DNA from: Paenibacillus_D tarimensis_A
Lineage (GTDB): Bacteria; Bacillota; Bacilli; Paenibacillales; Paenibacillaceae
Reading direction: 5' to 3'
DNA: 64,000 bases
Assembly: GCA_041281825.1 (NCBI GenBank)
Contig: CP166298.1
Span: 4,712,001-4,776,000 of the forward strand
Shown here: piece after piece, positions 34,433 to 42,534 of the stretch
Position numbering within the stretch: position 1 is the stretch's first letter
How the letters are laid out: every line of letters begins with the position of its first letter
Position numbers and translations under genes: made by a program
The notes under the pieces: model-generated
Told to the model about the DNA's origin: nothing
The model's input: the letters and a program-made list of their open reading frames with translations, nothing else
The model's database searches: none

Positions 34433-35179
34433 TTAAGATTTCCCCATCATTCCCATTAACCTTGCGGATGCAATGATGAGCGGCGCATGCTCCCGCATTT
34501 TCTCGGGCGTAAGCCGGCTCGAAGGTCCGGACACCGACAACACGGCGATCAGCCGGTCCGACCGGTTAAAGATTGGAGCCGCAACGGCGGCAGCCCCGGG
34601 CTCGCGCTCCTCAACGCTTGTCGCATAACCGGAGCGGCGAATTTCTTCCATCTGCTCGCGGAACGCCTTTAGATCGATTGAGAGCGGCCAGGAATCGTCT
34701 TTCATGATCTCCTCGCGCTCCGCTTCATCCGCATACGTGATCAATACTTTGCTTGACGCCCCGACATACAGCGGCAATCGCGCGCCGACCGGCGCCACTC
34801 TTCGGATCGCCTGGTTGCTCTGTACCGCCTGAATGCGAATCCGCTCCTTGCCGTCGCGGACATACAGGCTTATCGTTTCGCCAAGCTGGTCCCGCAGGCG
34901 CTCCATTTCCGGCAGCCACATCACCGCCGGATCATCAGCATTGGACCAATGCGCGGACAGCTCCCAGATGCGCATACCAAGCCGGTAACGGTCCGAAATC
35001 CGATCGCGGACGACGAAACCTCTTTCTTCCAGCGTTGCAAGCATCCGGTGCACCGTGCTTTTGTGCAACCCCACCCGCTCGGCAATTTCCGTCATCGCCA
35101 AATCCGTGCCGGAAGCAAAGCATAACAATATGTCAAGCGCTCTTTCGACAGCGCGGACAGTCGACTTATTTTCTTCCAT
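34433..35179 (-). CDS. IclR family transcriptional regulator
   Basis: The product has 248 residues. The N-terminal winged helix (RALDILLCFASGTDLAMTEIAERVGLHKSTVHRMLATLEERGFV) and the C-terminal effector domain (GYATSVEEREPGAAAVAAPIFNRSDRLIAVLSVSGPSSRL) are both typical. IclR proteins control catabolic operons in response to small acids. No metabolic operon is adjacent, so the target is unknown. The ATG is ten bases after the first of two GGAGG sites. Confidence 0.92.
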   Translation of the reverse strand: MEENKSTVRAVERALDILLCFASGTDLAMTEIAERVGLHKSTVHRMLATLEERGFVVRDRISDRYRLGMRIWELSAHWSNADDPAVMWLPEMERLRDQLGETISLYVRDGKERIRIQAVQSNQAIRRVAPVGARLPLYVGASSKVLITYADEAEREEIMKDDSWPLSIDLKAFREQMEEIRRSGYATSVEEREPGAAAVAAPIFNRSDRLIAVLSVSGPSSRLTPEKMREHAPLIIASARLMGMMGKS

Positions 35180-35365
35180 GCCTCCAACCCCTCCGTTTTG
35201 TTTCATAGAATGAAACCAACTTGCGTCCAGTATAACACATCCAACCTGTCAAAGGAAGTCGTATACGCGAATCCTCCCGTCGCAGTCATCGACAACATTA
35301 AACTATCGTTACTATTTTACAGCTTGATTACAACTGATTTACATTACGTCTGACCCAATTGACAG

Positions 35366-35421
35366 GCTGGTACAAAAGTCATACGATGATAATATAATAC
35401 AAAATAAAGCGCTTACATTTA
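35366..35421 (+). promoter_or_regulatory. Possible promoter and cre-like site of the alpha/beta hydrolase gene
   Basis: TTGACA, 17 bases and TACGAT form a possible promoter. AAAGCGCTTACA follows and resembles the CcpA cre core. It is a suggestion from pattern only. Confidence 0.4.
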
Positions 35422-35451
35422 TTGTGAAATTACGTGTTTGGAGGGATATAG

Positions 35452-36516
35452 ATGAGCACCACGATTCTGTCACCGCTGCCGATGGAAGGCGGCTTCTCCC
35501 CCAATACCTATTCCGGCAAAAGTCCCGGTTCCGGGCAGGGTCCGCCGTATTCTCCCAATGTTCCTGTCAGCGAGCAAGCACGCCGGAAACATATTGCAAT
35601 TGCCATCCTGTCCTCGGTTCTGGCATTTATTATGCTTATTGTCGTGGCGTTTCACGGCTACATTGCCTGGACGCTCGCCTATCCTTATGTAGCTCCGCTT
35701 ACCTCTAATCCGATGGAAGCCAAAAACTTAAACTATACCGAGTTCGCGATTCCAAGCATGAGCGGCAAAACAACGGTTAACGGGTGGTATATCCCTGCCC
35801 CTTCCGAAATCGCTTCCGCGAGAACGATCGTTTTCAGCCACGGCTACGGCGCCAACCGCGAAGAACCTTGGGTGCCGATGTACGACCTGGCGGGCCTGCT
35901 GCACGCCCTGAACTACAATATCGTTATGTTCGATTATGGGTATGCTTCCCCTACAAACAAGAAACCGGCTACCGGAGGCTTTGAGGAATCCCAGCAGCTC
36001 CTCTCTTCGATTCAATATGCCAGAGAGATGGGCGCGGACGAAATCATCGTCTGGGGCTTTTCCATGGGAGCGGGAACCGCACTGCAGACCGCTTTGCAGA
36101 CTGATTTGATTAACGCCATGATTCTTGACAGCATGTTTTTGCCGGATCCGGATACGCTGTTCCATAATGTTACGCAGTTGGTCAATCTGCCGCGCTATCC
36201 TTCGCTGCCATTGCTTCAGACGCTGCTTCCGCTCTGGACCGGCACAAGCTTCGACCAGATTCCGGCGGAACAGGTGAAGCAAACGTCCTTTTCCATACCG
36301 GTCTACCTGATACACGGCACGGCCGACAAGAAGGCTCCGGTAGCGATCGCCGAAGCGATTGCTGAAGTTCAGAGCAATCCGTTATCGAAGACCTGGATCG
36401 TTGAAGACGGTCATCATGAGATGCTGTACCGTCTGCATCCGAAAGAATATATTCAGCGCGCCGCCAAATTTTTAAGCCAAGTCCATTATCAATCCGCCGT
36501 TGCAAGCGCGACATAG
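35452..36516 (+). CDS. Membrane-anchored alpha/beta hydrolase
   Basis: The product has 354 residues. A Pro/Gly-rich cytoplasmic start is followed by one membrane helix (about 45-70) and an external hydrolase domain. The nucleophile Ser is in VWGFSMGAGTAL, the acid Asp is probably in YLIHGTADKKAPV, and the His is in EDGHHEMLYRL. FSHGYGANREEPWVP forms the oxyanion region. The general type is the YqkD/BAAT-like serine hydrolases; the substrate is unknown. The ATG follows GGAGG at good spacing. Confidence 0.85.
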   Translation: MSTTILSPLPMEGGFSPNTYSGKSPGSGQGPPYSPNVPVSEQARRKHIAIAILSSVLAFIMLIVVAFHGYIAWTLAYPYVAPLTSNPMEAKNLNYTEFAIPSMSGKTTVNGWYIPAPSEIASARTIVFSHGYGANREEPWVPMYDLAGLLHALNYNIVMFDYGYASPTNKKPATGGFEESQQLLSSIQYAREMGADEIIVWGFSMGAGTALQTALQTDLINAMILDSMFLPDPDTLFHNVTQLVNLPRYPSLPLLQTLLPLWTGTSFDQIPAEQVKQTSFSIPVYLIHGTADKKAPVAIAEAIAEVQSNPLSKTWIVEDGHHEMLYRLHPKEYIQRAAKFLSQVHYQSAVASAT

Positions 36517-36543
36517 GCCAACCTCCATTATGAATATCCTTCT

Positions 36544-37653
36544 ATGAGGAGTATTCAGGTGGAGGTGGCTTATGCCGTGCTTTTTATTTATCAGCAGTAC
36601 ATGCCGTTAAGATGGCTGGAGGAAATCTACTTTTGGAAAACGCAGGAAAAAGAGCACACCGTCGTCATTCGGGAGATCGTCCCCGGACTTGAGCCCCAAT
36701 ACATTAAACTGATGCAGGACTGGGAACCGGTATTCGAGCATGCGGAGCAAAGCGCCAAAGCGCTGATCGATCGGCTCGTCCCATTGGCGGAAGCGATACC
36801 TCCGCAGACGGCGGAGCAGGTGAACGGATTATTGCAGGCCTCGGCCCAGCAGTCCCGGAATTTCATAGGACAGCTAGGCATGATGCTGCAGCAAAGCGCA
36901 GCCGTTCAAGCTAGTCCGGTGGCCCAAACCGTCATTTTACATATTATGCGGGAATCCGATTATTTCCTCTGCGTAATCGGCAGCCGCTCAGAAGAAGACG
37001 AAACCGGGACGCGCAGCCTTGCGGGAGCCGTGCCGATCGGCGGACATACACTGCCTCCTCTTCCTTACCCTTACAACGCGCTGGAGCCTTATATTGACGA
37101 AGCGACAATGCGCATTCACCACGACAAACACCACAAAAGCTACGTGGAAGGTCTGAACAAAGCGGAGAAGGAACTGGAGAAAGCACGTAAGACCGGCGAT
37201 TTCGACCTGGTTAAACATTGGGAGCGCGAGCTCGCGTTTAACGGGGCAGGCCATTACTTGCATACCTTATTCTGGAACGTCATGTCTCCCCACGGCGGAG
37301 GAACGCCCAGCGGGCCGATTGCGAATCAGATCGTCAGCGATTTCGGAAGTTATGAAGCGTTCAAAAAACATTTCAGCCAGGCAGCTGAGAAGGTCGAAGG
37401 CGGCGGCTGGGCGATCCTCGTCTGGAGCCCGCGCAGCCGCCGACTCGAAATATTGCAGGCGGAAAAACACCAGAATCTGTCGCAATGGGATGTTGTTCCG
37501 GTTCTTCCCCTTGATGTGTGGGAGCATGCCTACTATCTAAAGCATCAGAACAAACGTGCCGATTACATCAAAGACTGGTGGAACGTTGTCAATTGGCCTT
37601 ATGTCAATGAACGTTTTCTTGAAGCAAGCAAGCTGAAATGGACGCCATATTAA
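36544..37653 (+). CDS. Two-domain Fe/Mn superoxide dismutase with N-terminal helical domain
   Basis: The product has 369 residues. Residues about 165-369 are a complete Fe/Mn SOD: ligand His in RIHHDKHHKSY and HYLHTLFWNVMSP, Asp in LPLDVWEHAYY and His in the same block. Residues 1-150 form a helical domain with LRWLEEIYFWKTQEKEHTVVIREI, resembling metal-binding DUF2935 domains. Such SodF-like proteins occur in bacilli. The start is uncertain: this ATG has a weak ribosome site, and in-frame GTG codons after GGTGGAGG are alternatives. A separate sodA lies near 46.2 kb. Confidence 0.85.
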   Translation: MRSIQVEVAYAVLFIYQQYMPLRWLEEIYFWKTQEKEHTVVIREIVPGLEPQYIKLMQDWEPVFEHAEQSAKALIDRLVPLAEAIPPQTAEQVNGLLQASAQQSRNFIGQLGMMLQQSAAVQASPVAQTVILHIMRESDYFLCVIGSRSEEDETGTRSLAGAVPIGGHTLPPLPYPYNALEPYIDEATMRIHHDKHHKSYVEGLNKAEKELEKARKTGDFDLVKHWERELAFNGAGHYLHTLFWNVMSPHGGGTPSGPIANQIVSDFGSYEAFKKHFSQAAEKVEGGGWAILVWSPRSRRLEILQAEKHQNLSQWDVVPVLPLDVWEHAYYLKHQNKRADYIKDWWNVVNWPYVNERFLEASKLKWTPY

Positions 37654-38087
37654 TGATCCTCGTCGGTCAAAAAACCGCGCTTCTGAAGAAAAGACTTCAT
37701 ATGAAGACGGGACGGCTTTTTCATTTTGGCAATCATTTCTTCGCTCCAAGTCGTCTCCCTCTTACCTCCGGTCCGCTCCTTCATATATTTCCGGTACGTC
37801 TCATCATACGTTTGAATCGCTTCCGACTGCGATGTTCCGCCGTTATAACGGTTCACATGAAGCACGCTGTTCCGAGGCAATCTCGGACGCAAAATCGGCG
37901 ATTGATCCGCTATACCTATGCACATCCCGAATAGGGGATAAACAAGATGAGGCAGCTCCAGCAGCTCGGATACCTTCTCAGGATTGTTCCTGATGCCTCC
38001 GATATAAACGATGCCAAGTTCCACCGGCTCCGACTTAAACTTGCGAATCGACCTGTGAGACATCAGAAGATGTATTGTTTCATTCAT
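37650..38087 (-). pseudogene. NADPH nitroreductase (NfsA/NfrA type) with large internal deletion
   Basis: The product has 145 residues. It starts like NfrA/NfsA (MNETIHLLMSHRSIRKFKSEPVE) and then jumps directly to LGIVYIGGIRNNPEKVSELL, which normally lies about 105 residues further on. The C-terminal part (ETYRKYMKERTGGKRETTWSEEM) is intact. The missing middle holds most of the FMN-binding and dimer core, so the protein should be inactive. The reading frame is kept, so it is a clean in-frame deletion. The ATG has a good AGGAGG site. Expression may continue without enzyme function. Confidence 0.75.
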
Positions 38088-38110
38088 AACCTTTCGCCTC
38101 CTCATAATTA

Positions 38111-38140
38111 CAAAAAGCCGGCCCTCGCGGGAACGGCTTT
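38111..38140 (-). terminator. Intrinsic terminator after Uma2 gene
   Basis: AAAGCCG and CGGCTTT form a stem followed by TTGT on the minus strand, between the Uma2 and nitroreductase genes. Confidence 0.65.
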
Positions 38141-38142
38141 AC

Positions 38143-38703
38143 TTACTCTTCCTCGAATCGTTTTAATTCCGCGAATACAGACTGCAAGTCAATGGAGATA
38201 CAAGTGAAAACGTCGGATGTAAGGGAGTCTTCGCCGGCATAAGTGCCGATAAATTGCAGCTTTTGTTCCTTCAACATGAACTGGTCGACTGTTTTGATAA
38301 TCGGATCCACGATCCAATATTCTTTTACGCCAAACGATTCATACAGATTTTTCTTGATGGTTTTGTCTCGCGCGCCGGTACTGGGGGATAAAATCTCGAT
38401 TAGCAAATCCGGCGCTCCATGAATTTCTTTGCCGCGTATAATACCGAGGTTATCGTTTGCAATAAACATAATATCCGGTTGAACGACATTCGTTTTATCG
38501 AGATGAACGTCCATTGGGGCGACAACCACAATTCCGTCCGGATGGCAAGAGATGTTCAAATGCTGCCAAAGCTTTGTGACCAAAATCTGATGATCCAGCT
38601 TTTGAGAAGGCTTCAGATCGTAACGGATGCCGCCGATGATCTCAAATCTTTCCGGCACATCATATATTCCCGGCTGCTCTTTGATTTTAACAGGCTTTTT
38701 CAT
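38143..38703 (-). CDS. Uma2 family (DUF820) restriction-endonuclease-fold protein
   Basis: The product has 186 residues. The PD-(D/E)XK core is visible in VVQPDIMFIAND, APDLLIEILSPSTGARDKTIKKNLYESFGVKEYWIVDP. Uma2 proteins are widespread in cyanobacteria and Gram-positives, often in many copies, and are thought to be nucleases of unknown target. The chosen ATG (MKKPVK) lies eight bases after GGAGG. No partner toxin or methylase gene is adjacent. Confidence 0.88.
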   Translation of the reverse strand: MKKPVKIKEQPGIYDVPERFEIIGGIRYDLKPSQKLDHQILVTKLWQHLNISCHPDGIVVVAPMDVHLDKTNVVQPDIMFIANDNLGIIRGKEIHGAPDLLIEILSPSTGARDKTIKKNLYESFGVKEYWIVDPIIKTVDQFMLKEQKLQFIGTYAGEDSLTSDVFTCISIDLQSVFAELKRFEEE

Positions 38704-38925
38704 CTCCGTTTCCTCCAAACTGTCGTCATAATGATACAATTATACCATAACATGGAATGAACCTGAAAAGGCGTTCGAATGCTGAACGACGTTGGTGGAT
38801 TAGGGGTTAAAGGATGAGAGGTGACCGGTGAAGAAAAGCTCTGAGGGGAATGACAAATTGAAATCGCCGAACAATTCATAATGGGAGATAGGTAACTAAC
38901 AAAAGTGAACACGTTGGGCGAGTCT

Positions 38926-38953
38926 AAAAAAAGCGGGCTGACCGGATCAGCCA
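38926..38953 (-). terminator. Intrinsic terminator of the agr-like operon
   Basis: GGCTGA and TCAGCC are followed by CGCTTTTTTT on the minus strand, after the LytTR gene. Confidence 0.75.
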
Positions 38954-38980
38954 ATACAAAACGGATATATGTTAATGACT

Positions 38981-39352
38981 TTATGTATCATCGTTTTCAG
39001 TTTTGTCTCGTTCTTCAAGCAGATTTTTCACCATTCTTTTCGCACTGTTGGAGACTGTCCCATATTTGCTTTTTTTTGTAACCGGCTCCTCAAAAAAAAC
39101 GAGCGAATGGCCCTCGTCAAAGGTCTTTATTTTGTTGGTATTCACAAGATTCGTCCGATCCAGGCGATCGAATCCGTACTGTTTCATATGGTGTTCATAA
39201 GTCGACAAAGTAGGGAGCAGCGGGTAATACTCGCCGTCCAAAGTGTGAATAATCATTGTACGCTCATTAGTCTCGATATAAATGACGTCTTCTATATCAA
39301 TGGTTATAAGTTCCCCAATGTTTTTCGGGTCATTGGTTACATATAGTTTCAT
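38981..39352 (-). CDS. Stand-alone LytTR DNA-binding protein
   Basis: The product has 123 residues: a LytTR domain (IDIEDVIYIETNERTMIIHTLDGEYYPLLPTLSTYEHHM, FDRLDRTNLVNTNKIKTFDEG) and a short tail, with no receiver domain. LytTR domains bind paired direct repeats in promoters, as in AgrA and ComE. Here no phosphorylation site is present in the same protein. It is the last gene of the agr-like operon, so it is the likely output regulator. The ATG follows GGAGTGG; an in-frame GTG upstream is less likely. Confidence 0.88.
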   Translation of the reverse strand: MKLYVTNDPKNIGELITIDIEDVIYIETNERTMIIHTLDGEYYPLLPTLSTYEHHMKQYGFDRLDRTNLVNTNKIKTFDEGHSLVFFEEPVTKKSKYGTVSNSAKRMVKNLLEERDKTENDDT

Positions 39353-39381
39353 GTTGGTTACCACTCCGAACAGTCGGGTTT

Positions 39382-39408
39382 GGGCTGCCAGTTCTCTGCT
39401 GACAGCCC
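39382..39408 (-). other. Hairpin between agrD-like and LytTR genes
   Basis: GGGCTGTCA and TGGCAGCCC form a nine-pair stem with one GU pair and no T run. It could attenuate or process the operon transcript so that LytTR is made at a lower level than the peptide. Confidence 0.5.
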
Positions 39409-39416
39409 GTCCGTCT

Positions 39417-39539
39417 TTACTTCTTCAGTTCTTCCGGTAATTCGGGACGATGGGCGACTCCTGGCGATGCAGTTGTAGCAAAGTAAGCAGCGATCCGAGA
39501 TAAAACAGCAGAAACGTACTTGGCGACCATTTGTTTCAT
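39417..39539 (-). CDS. agrD: AgrD-like cyclic lactone autoinducer propeptide
   Basis: The product has 40 residues, too short for most gene callers. An amphipathic start (MKQMVAKYVSAVLSRIAAYF) leads to the TTASPGVAH core and the conserved acidic tail RPELPEELKK that AgrB cleaves. There is no Cys, so a ring would have to close through Ser as a lactone, six residues before RPE. Its ATG overlaps the agrB stop in ATGA and follows GGAGGTGAG. The modified peptide would be exported as a quorum signal. Confidence 0.8.
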   Translation of the reverse strand: MKQMVAKYVSAVLSRIAAYFATTASPGVAHRPELPEELKK

Positions 39540-40063
39540 GTTCTCACCTCCTTAGACGGAACTAGAAGGGATATGCCTTGTAGCAAAAATACGGTCGTAA
39601 GAAGCGGGGAAAGCAAAATAAAGTTACTGCCGACTATAATCAGGGAAATGATTTTCATTAACAGAAAATATCTTTCGGGCATTCGTGCATACCCTTTAAT
39701 ATTCGCCGGAGCAAAGATCAAAAACAGAATAAAAGCAAACCCCGTTACATAAATGTTCCATTGATCGGGAAACGAAATATGAGGTGGGACAGCCATGACT
39801 ATTGTCGACACAACGGTACAAACCGTGGATGTTTGAAAGTGATATCCACCGGAAGAAGCGCGAACTAAAACGAATGTAAGCACAGAAACTGCCGTTTCAA
39901 CCGATTTTCCTGTCATCAAACCGACCATAAGGGCACACATACACGGAATCAAAAAATTGATTATAATGATTAGCGCGAACTTCATCACATTTATGCTTGC
40001 GGTTTCTTTTTCGTTGGCTCCCTTAATCGATATCGCTAATTTTTCCGCCCACGCTTCAATCAT
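39536..40063 (-). CDS. agrB: AgrB-like peptide-processing membrane protease
   Basis: The product has 175 residues with several membrane helices. The catalytic His and Cys are in RASSGGYHFQTSTVC, the AgrB signature. AgrB cleaves the C-terminal tail of AgrD and closes the thiolactone or lactone ring. It overlaps the receptor-like gene by eight bases and agrD by four, so the three are translated together. Confidence 0.92.
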   Translation of the reverse strand: MIEAWAEKLAISIKGANEKETASINVMKFALIIIINFLIPCMCALMVGLMTGKSVETAVSVLTFVLVRASSGGYHFQTSTVCTVVSTIVMAVPPHISFPDQWNIYVTGFAFILFLIFAPANIKGYARMPERYFLLMKIISLIIVGSNFILLSPLLTTVFLLQGISLLVPSKEVRT

Positions 40064-40709
40064 CGGAATACTCCTTTCTTAGAGCGTAGTACAGCAATAC
40101 TCCTAGAACAATGAAAGCGATCATTATAAACAACGTTGGAATACCCTTTGAAAAAGTAACAAAATTTGTAAGAGCCATAAAGCCATATCCTGCAATCGTA
40201 AGAAGCAGCAGCCATAAGTTGACTCCGTTCATTGTAACCGATACATGTTCGCTGTCAGGCACAAACGAATAGCCGATCCGAAATTTACGAAATAGCCAAA
40301 CGACTAGTAACACGGTGAATATAGAAGCGAATTGCAAGACATAAGTAGGGAATGTATTCGGTATCAAATTTTCTAATTGCACACCAAACGACAACATGAG
40401 TAGTAGAATTGAATATTGAATGAATACATATCCCATATATCCGTAGACGGTCATCAATCCTGCATAAAAGATATGTATACGGAACATTTGCCAAAGAAAA
40501 AGAAAGATTATCGGCGGTTGTAATAATGTCGCAACCACACGAAGTTCTAACACCTCAAAGACAAAGTGGGACAGAAGCGCCATTATTACCGCAGTAAGAA
40601 TTATCTGGCCCCAGTATCCCTTAAACGGAAATTTAAACATCGCAAAAGTCAATAAAACTAAACCCAACCACTCAACACTAGAGAACAGTAAAAAAAGTAT
40701 AATGTTCAT
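40056..40709 (-). CDS. AgrC-sensor-like membrane protein without kinase domain
   Basis: The product has 217 residues, about seven membrane helices and a short YYALRKEYSDD tail. Size and helix pattern match the sensor part of AgrC-type receptors, which is normally followed by a GHKL kinase of about 200 residues. Here the gene stops instead. It is the first gene of an operon with agrB, agrD and LytTR. It may be the peptide receptor or a transport or immunity factor; the receptor reading is inference from position and topology. Confidence 0.7.
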   Translation of the reverse strand: MNIILFLLFSSVEWLGLVLLTFAMFKFPFKGYWGQIILTAVIMALLSHFVFEVLELRVVATLLQPPIIFLFLWQMFRIHIFYAGLMTVYGYMGYVFIQYSILLLMLSFGVQLENLIPNTFPTYVLQFASIFTVLLVVWLFRKFRIGYSFVPDSEHVSVTMNGVNLWLLLLTIAGYGFMALTNFVTFSKGIPTLFIMIAFIVLGVLLYYALRKEYSDD

Positions 40710-40763
40710 TTTGTACGCTCCCGGTTTGAAAACCTTTCTCTAATTGCTGCTGGCAAATTTATG

Positions 40764-40845
40764 CACCTGTTAACATTATACTACAACTCTCGCAATTAGA
40801 TAAGAGTCTATCTAGTATTTTTATCATATCTAGAGGGACTTTCCT
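40764..40845 (-). promoter_or_regulatory. Promoter and dyad elements of the agr-like operon
   Basis: TATAAT in GTAGTATAATG on the minus strand is a good -10; a -35 17 bases upstream (TTATCT) is weak, which suits an activated promoter. TCTAGATAT, then ATACTAGATAGA, lies further upstream as an imperfect dyad and could bind the LytTR protein. Confidence 0.45.
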
Positions 40846-40966
40846 CACTAAGCATGGTGAATGAGAAGTGACAGCATCATCTGGAAAGCGACTCATTCCC
40901 GGGTTTTCGCTTTACTTCCGTATTCGATATCTGTAGGCAAATAGTACCTGAAAAATAAAAAACACT

Positions 40967-41010
40967 GAAAAGGCCGCCCCTTGTAGATTACTCTACTTTG
41001 GGACGGCCCT
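40967..41010 (-). terminator. Intrinsic terminator of folE
   Basis: GGGCCGTCCC and GGGGCGGCC, with AGTAGA/TCTAC inside, are followed by TTTTC on the minus strand. Confidence 0.8.
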
Positions 41011-41023
41011 AACATTCGAAGGG

Positions 41024-41617
41024 TTATTGTTTAAGCAGTGCCAGGAATTCGGAACGAAGCGTCGCATTGGTGCGGAACTCACCCCGAACGGCGGAAGTGA
41101 CCGTTTTGCTGCCGGGCTTCTTCACGCCCCGGGCGCACATGCACAAATGCTCGCCCTCCACAACGACCATTACACCGTTCGGCTCCAGCGTCTCATCCAT
41201 AATATCGGCAATCTGCGATGTTATTCGTTCCTGTACCTGCAATTTGCGCGTCACTGCTTCAACCAGCCGCGCAAGCTTGCTGAGCCCGGCGATTTTGCCG
41301 CTTGGAATATAGCCGATGTGCGCTTTGCCGAAGAAAGGCGCCATATGGTGCTCACACTGGCTGTAGTAGACAATATCCTTCACTATGACAAGCTCTTCAT
41401 GCCGCTCGTCGAACGTGACCCCAAGCACATCCCGCGGATCCACGTCATAACCGGCAAAGATTTCCTCATACATGCGGGTTACCCTGGCCGGCGTTTCAAG
41501 CAGACCTTCGCGCTCCACGTCTTCCCCGATCAGCTTCAGTATCTCTTTCACATGGTATTCGATCTGTTCTCTGTTTTTCGAGACCATCGAATTGACGTAA
41601 TCTTTTGTTCCCGCCAA
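41024..41617 (-). CDS. folE: GTP cyclohydrolase I
   Basis: The product has 197 residues. The zinc ligands are C and HH in YYSQCEHHMAPFFGKAHIGYIP and the later Cys in GEHLCMCARGVKKPGSKTVTSAVRGEF. It makes dihydroneopterin triphosphate for folate and, in queuosine makers, for queuine precursors; queG lies 1 kb away. The start is a TTG six bases after GGAGGGG. Confidence 0.96.
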   Translation of the reverse strand: MAGTKDYVNSMVSKNREQIEYHVKEILKLIGEDVEREGLLETPARVTRMYEEIFAGYDVDPRDVLGVTFDERHEELVIVKDIVYYSQCEHHMAPFFGKAHIGYIPSGKIAGLSKLARLVEAVTRKLQVQERITSQIADIMDETLEPNGVMVVVEGEHLCMCARGVKKPGSKTVTSAVRGEFRTNATLRSEFLALLKQ

Positions 41618-41656
41618 TCCGTTCCCCTCCTCTTTCCGTACCCGACGCCAATAAGC

Positions 41657-41872
41657 TTACCTCCGGCCGGGCCGTTGATTTCTCATCATATGCTGGGCGC
41701 GCTGCAGCTGCTGTTTGTTCATATTGTAGCCCATCTGCTTTGCCATCTTTTGCAGCATTTCCGGGTCGTTTTGCATCTTCTCAAGCTGCTTGCGCAGGTA
41801 GAATACACCGATGAAAAACCCACCCGCAAGCCCGGCAATCAATGTAATGACCGGTATAATGTAATTCCACAT
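41657..41872 (-). CDS. YneF-like (UPF0154) small membrane protein
   Basis: The product has 71 residues: an N-terminal membrane helix (PVITLIAGLAGGFFIGVFYL) and a cytoplasmic helix with NDPEMLQKMAKQMGYNMNKQQLQR. This arrangement matches the UPF0154/YneF family of Firmicutes, whose function is unknown. It lies between folE and ogt, in the same direction. Confidence 0.85.
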   Translation of the reverse strand: MWNYIIPVITLIAGLAGGFFIGVFYLRKQLEKMQNDPEMLQKMAKQMGYNMNKQQLQRAQHMMRNQRPGRR

Positions 41873-41912
41873 GTCCAGATTCGCACCTTTCAGAAATTGT
41901 TAACGCCTCTAA

Positions 41913-42467
41913 TCATATCACGTCCGTCTGCGGTTTTTCCAGTCCAAGCAGCGTTAGCTTGATATGCAGACCGCCTCCGTACCCGACCATGCCTCCATCC
42001 GCGCCGATAACGCGGTGGCACGGGACGATGATCGGCACGGGATTTTTGTTGTTTGCTCCGCCGACCGCCCTTACGGCTTTCGGAGAACCGATCGCTTCGG
42101 CAACCTGTTTATAAGAGCGCACTTCTCCGAACGGAATATCGGTAAGCGCTTGCCACACCTGCCGTTGAAACGGTGTTCCACGGAGGTCGAGAGGAACGGT
42201 GAACCGGTCCAGACTCCCTGCGAAATAGTTCTGCAGCTGGCGGACGGCTTCCCCAAGCAATGAACATTGCGCATCTTCCAGCCATGCCGATTGTCCTGCC
42301 CCCGGCCACCACCGGTCCGCCCAAGCCCTAAGATCGGATTCGCGTTCCGCAAACCGCCCGAATTCAATATGCGCCACACCGGCTCCATTCCAATGCCGGT
42401 ATACGGAAAGAGGCCCGATCGGGCTGTCCAACTCCCGCCATAACATTCCGTTATTATCCGTCGTCAT
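41913..42467 (-). CDS. ogt: Methylated-DNA--protein-cysteine methyltransferase
   Basis: The product has 184 residues. The acceptor Cys is in PVIIVPCHRVIGADGGMVGYGGGLHIKLTLLGLE, and FQRQVWQALTDIPFGEVRSYKQVAEAIG is the helix-turn-helix DNA-binding part. It removes alkyl groups from O6-guanine in a suicide reaction. The ATG follows GGAGGAAG. A broken copy of the CTTTGAG repeat lies just upstream. Confidence 0.95.
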   Translation of the reverse strand: MTTDNNGMLWRELDSPIGPLSVYRHWNGAGVAHIEFGRFAERESDLRAWADRWWPGAGQSAWLEDAQCSLLGEAVRQLQNYFAGSLDRFTVPLDLRGTPFQRQVWQALTDIPFGEVRSYKQVAEAIGSPKAVRAVGGANNKNPVPIIVPCHRVIGADGGMVGYGGGLHIKLTLLGLEKPQTDVI

Positions 42468-42483
42468 TTCTTAGCTTCCTCCT

Positions 42484-42512
42484 GACATAAGGGGGCTCAA
42501 AGTCTCTCCGCT
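42484..42512 (-). repeat. Truncated CTTTGAG repeat before ogt
   Basis: GACATAAGGGGGCTCAAAGTC is the repeat with the first palindrome arm lost. It lies directly before the ogt ribosome site, as in the other copies. Confidence 0.75.
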
Positions 42513-42534
42513 TGTTCCTAGAGCGGCACCCGTG

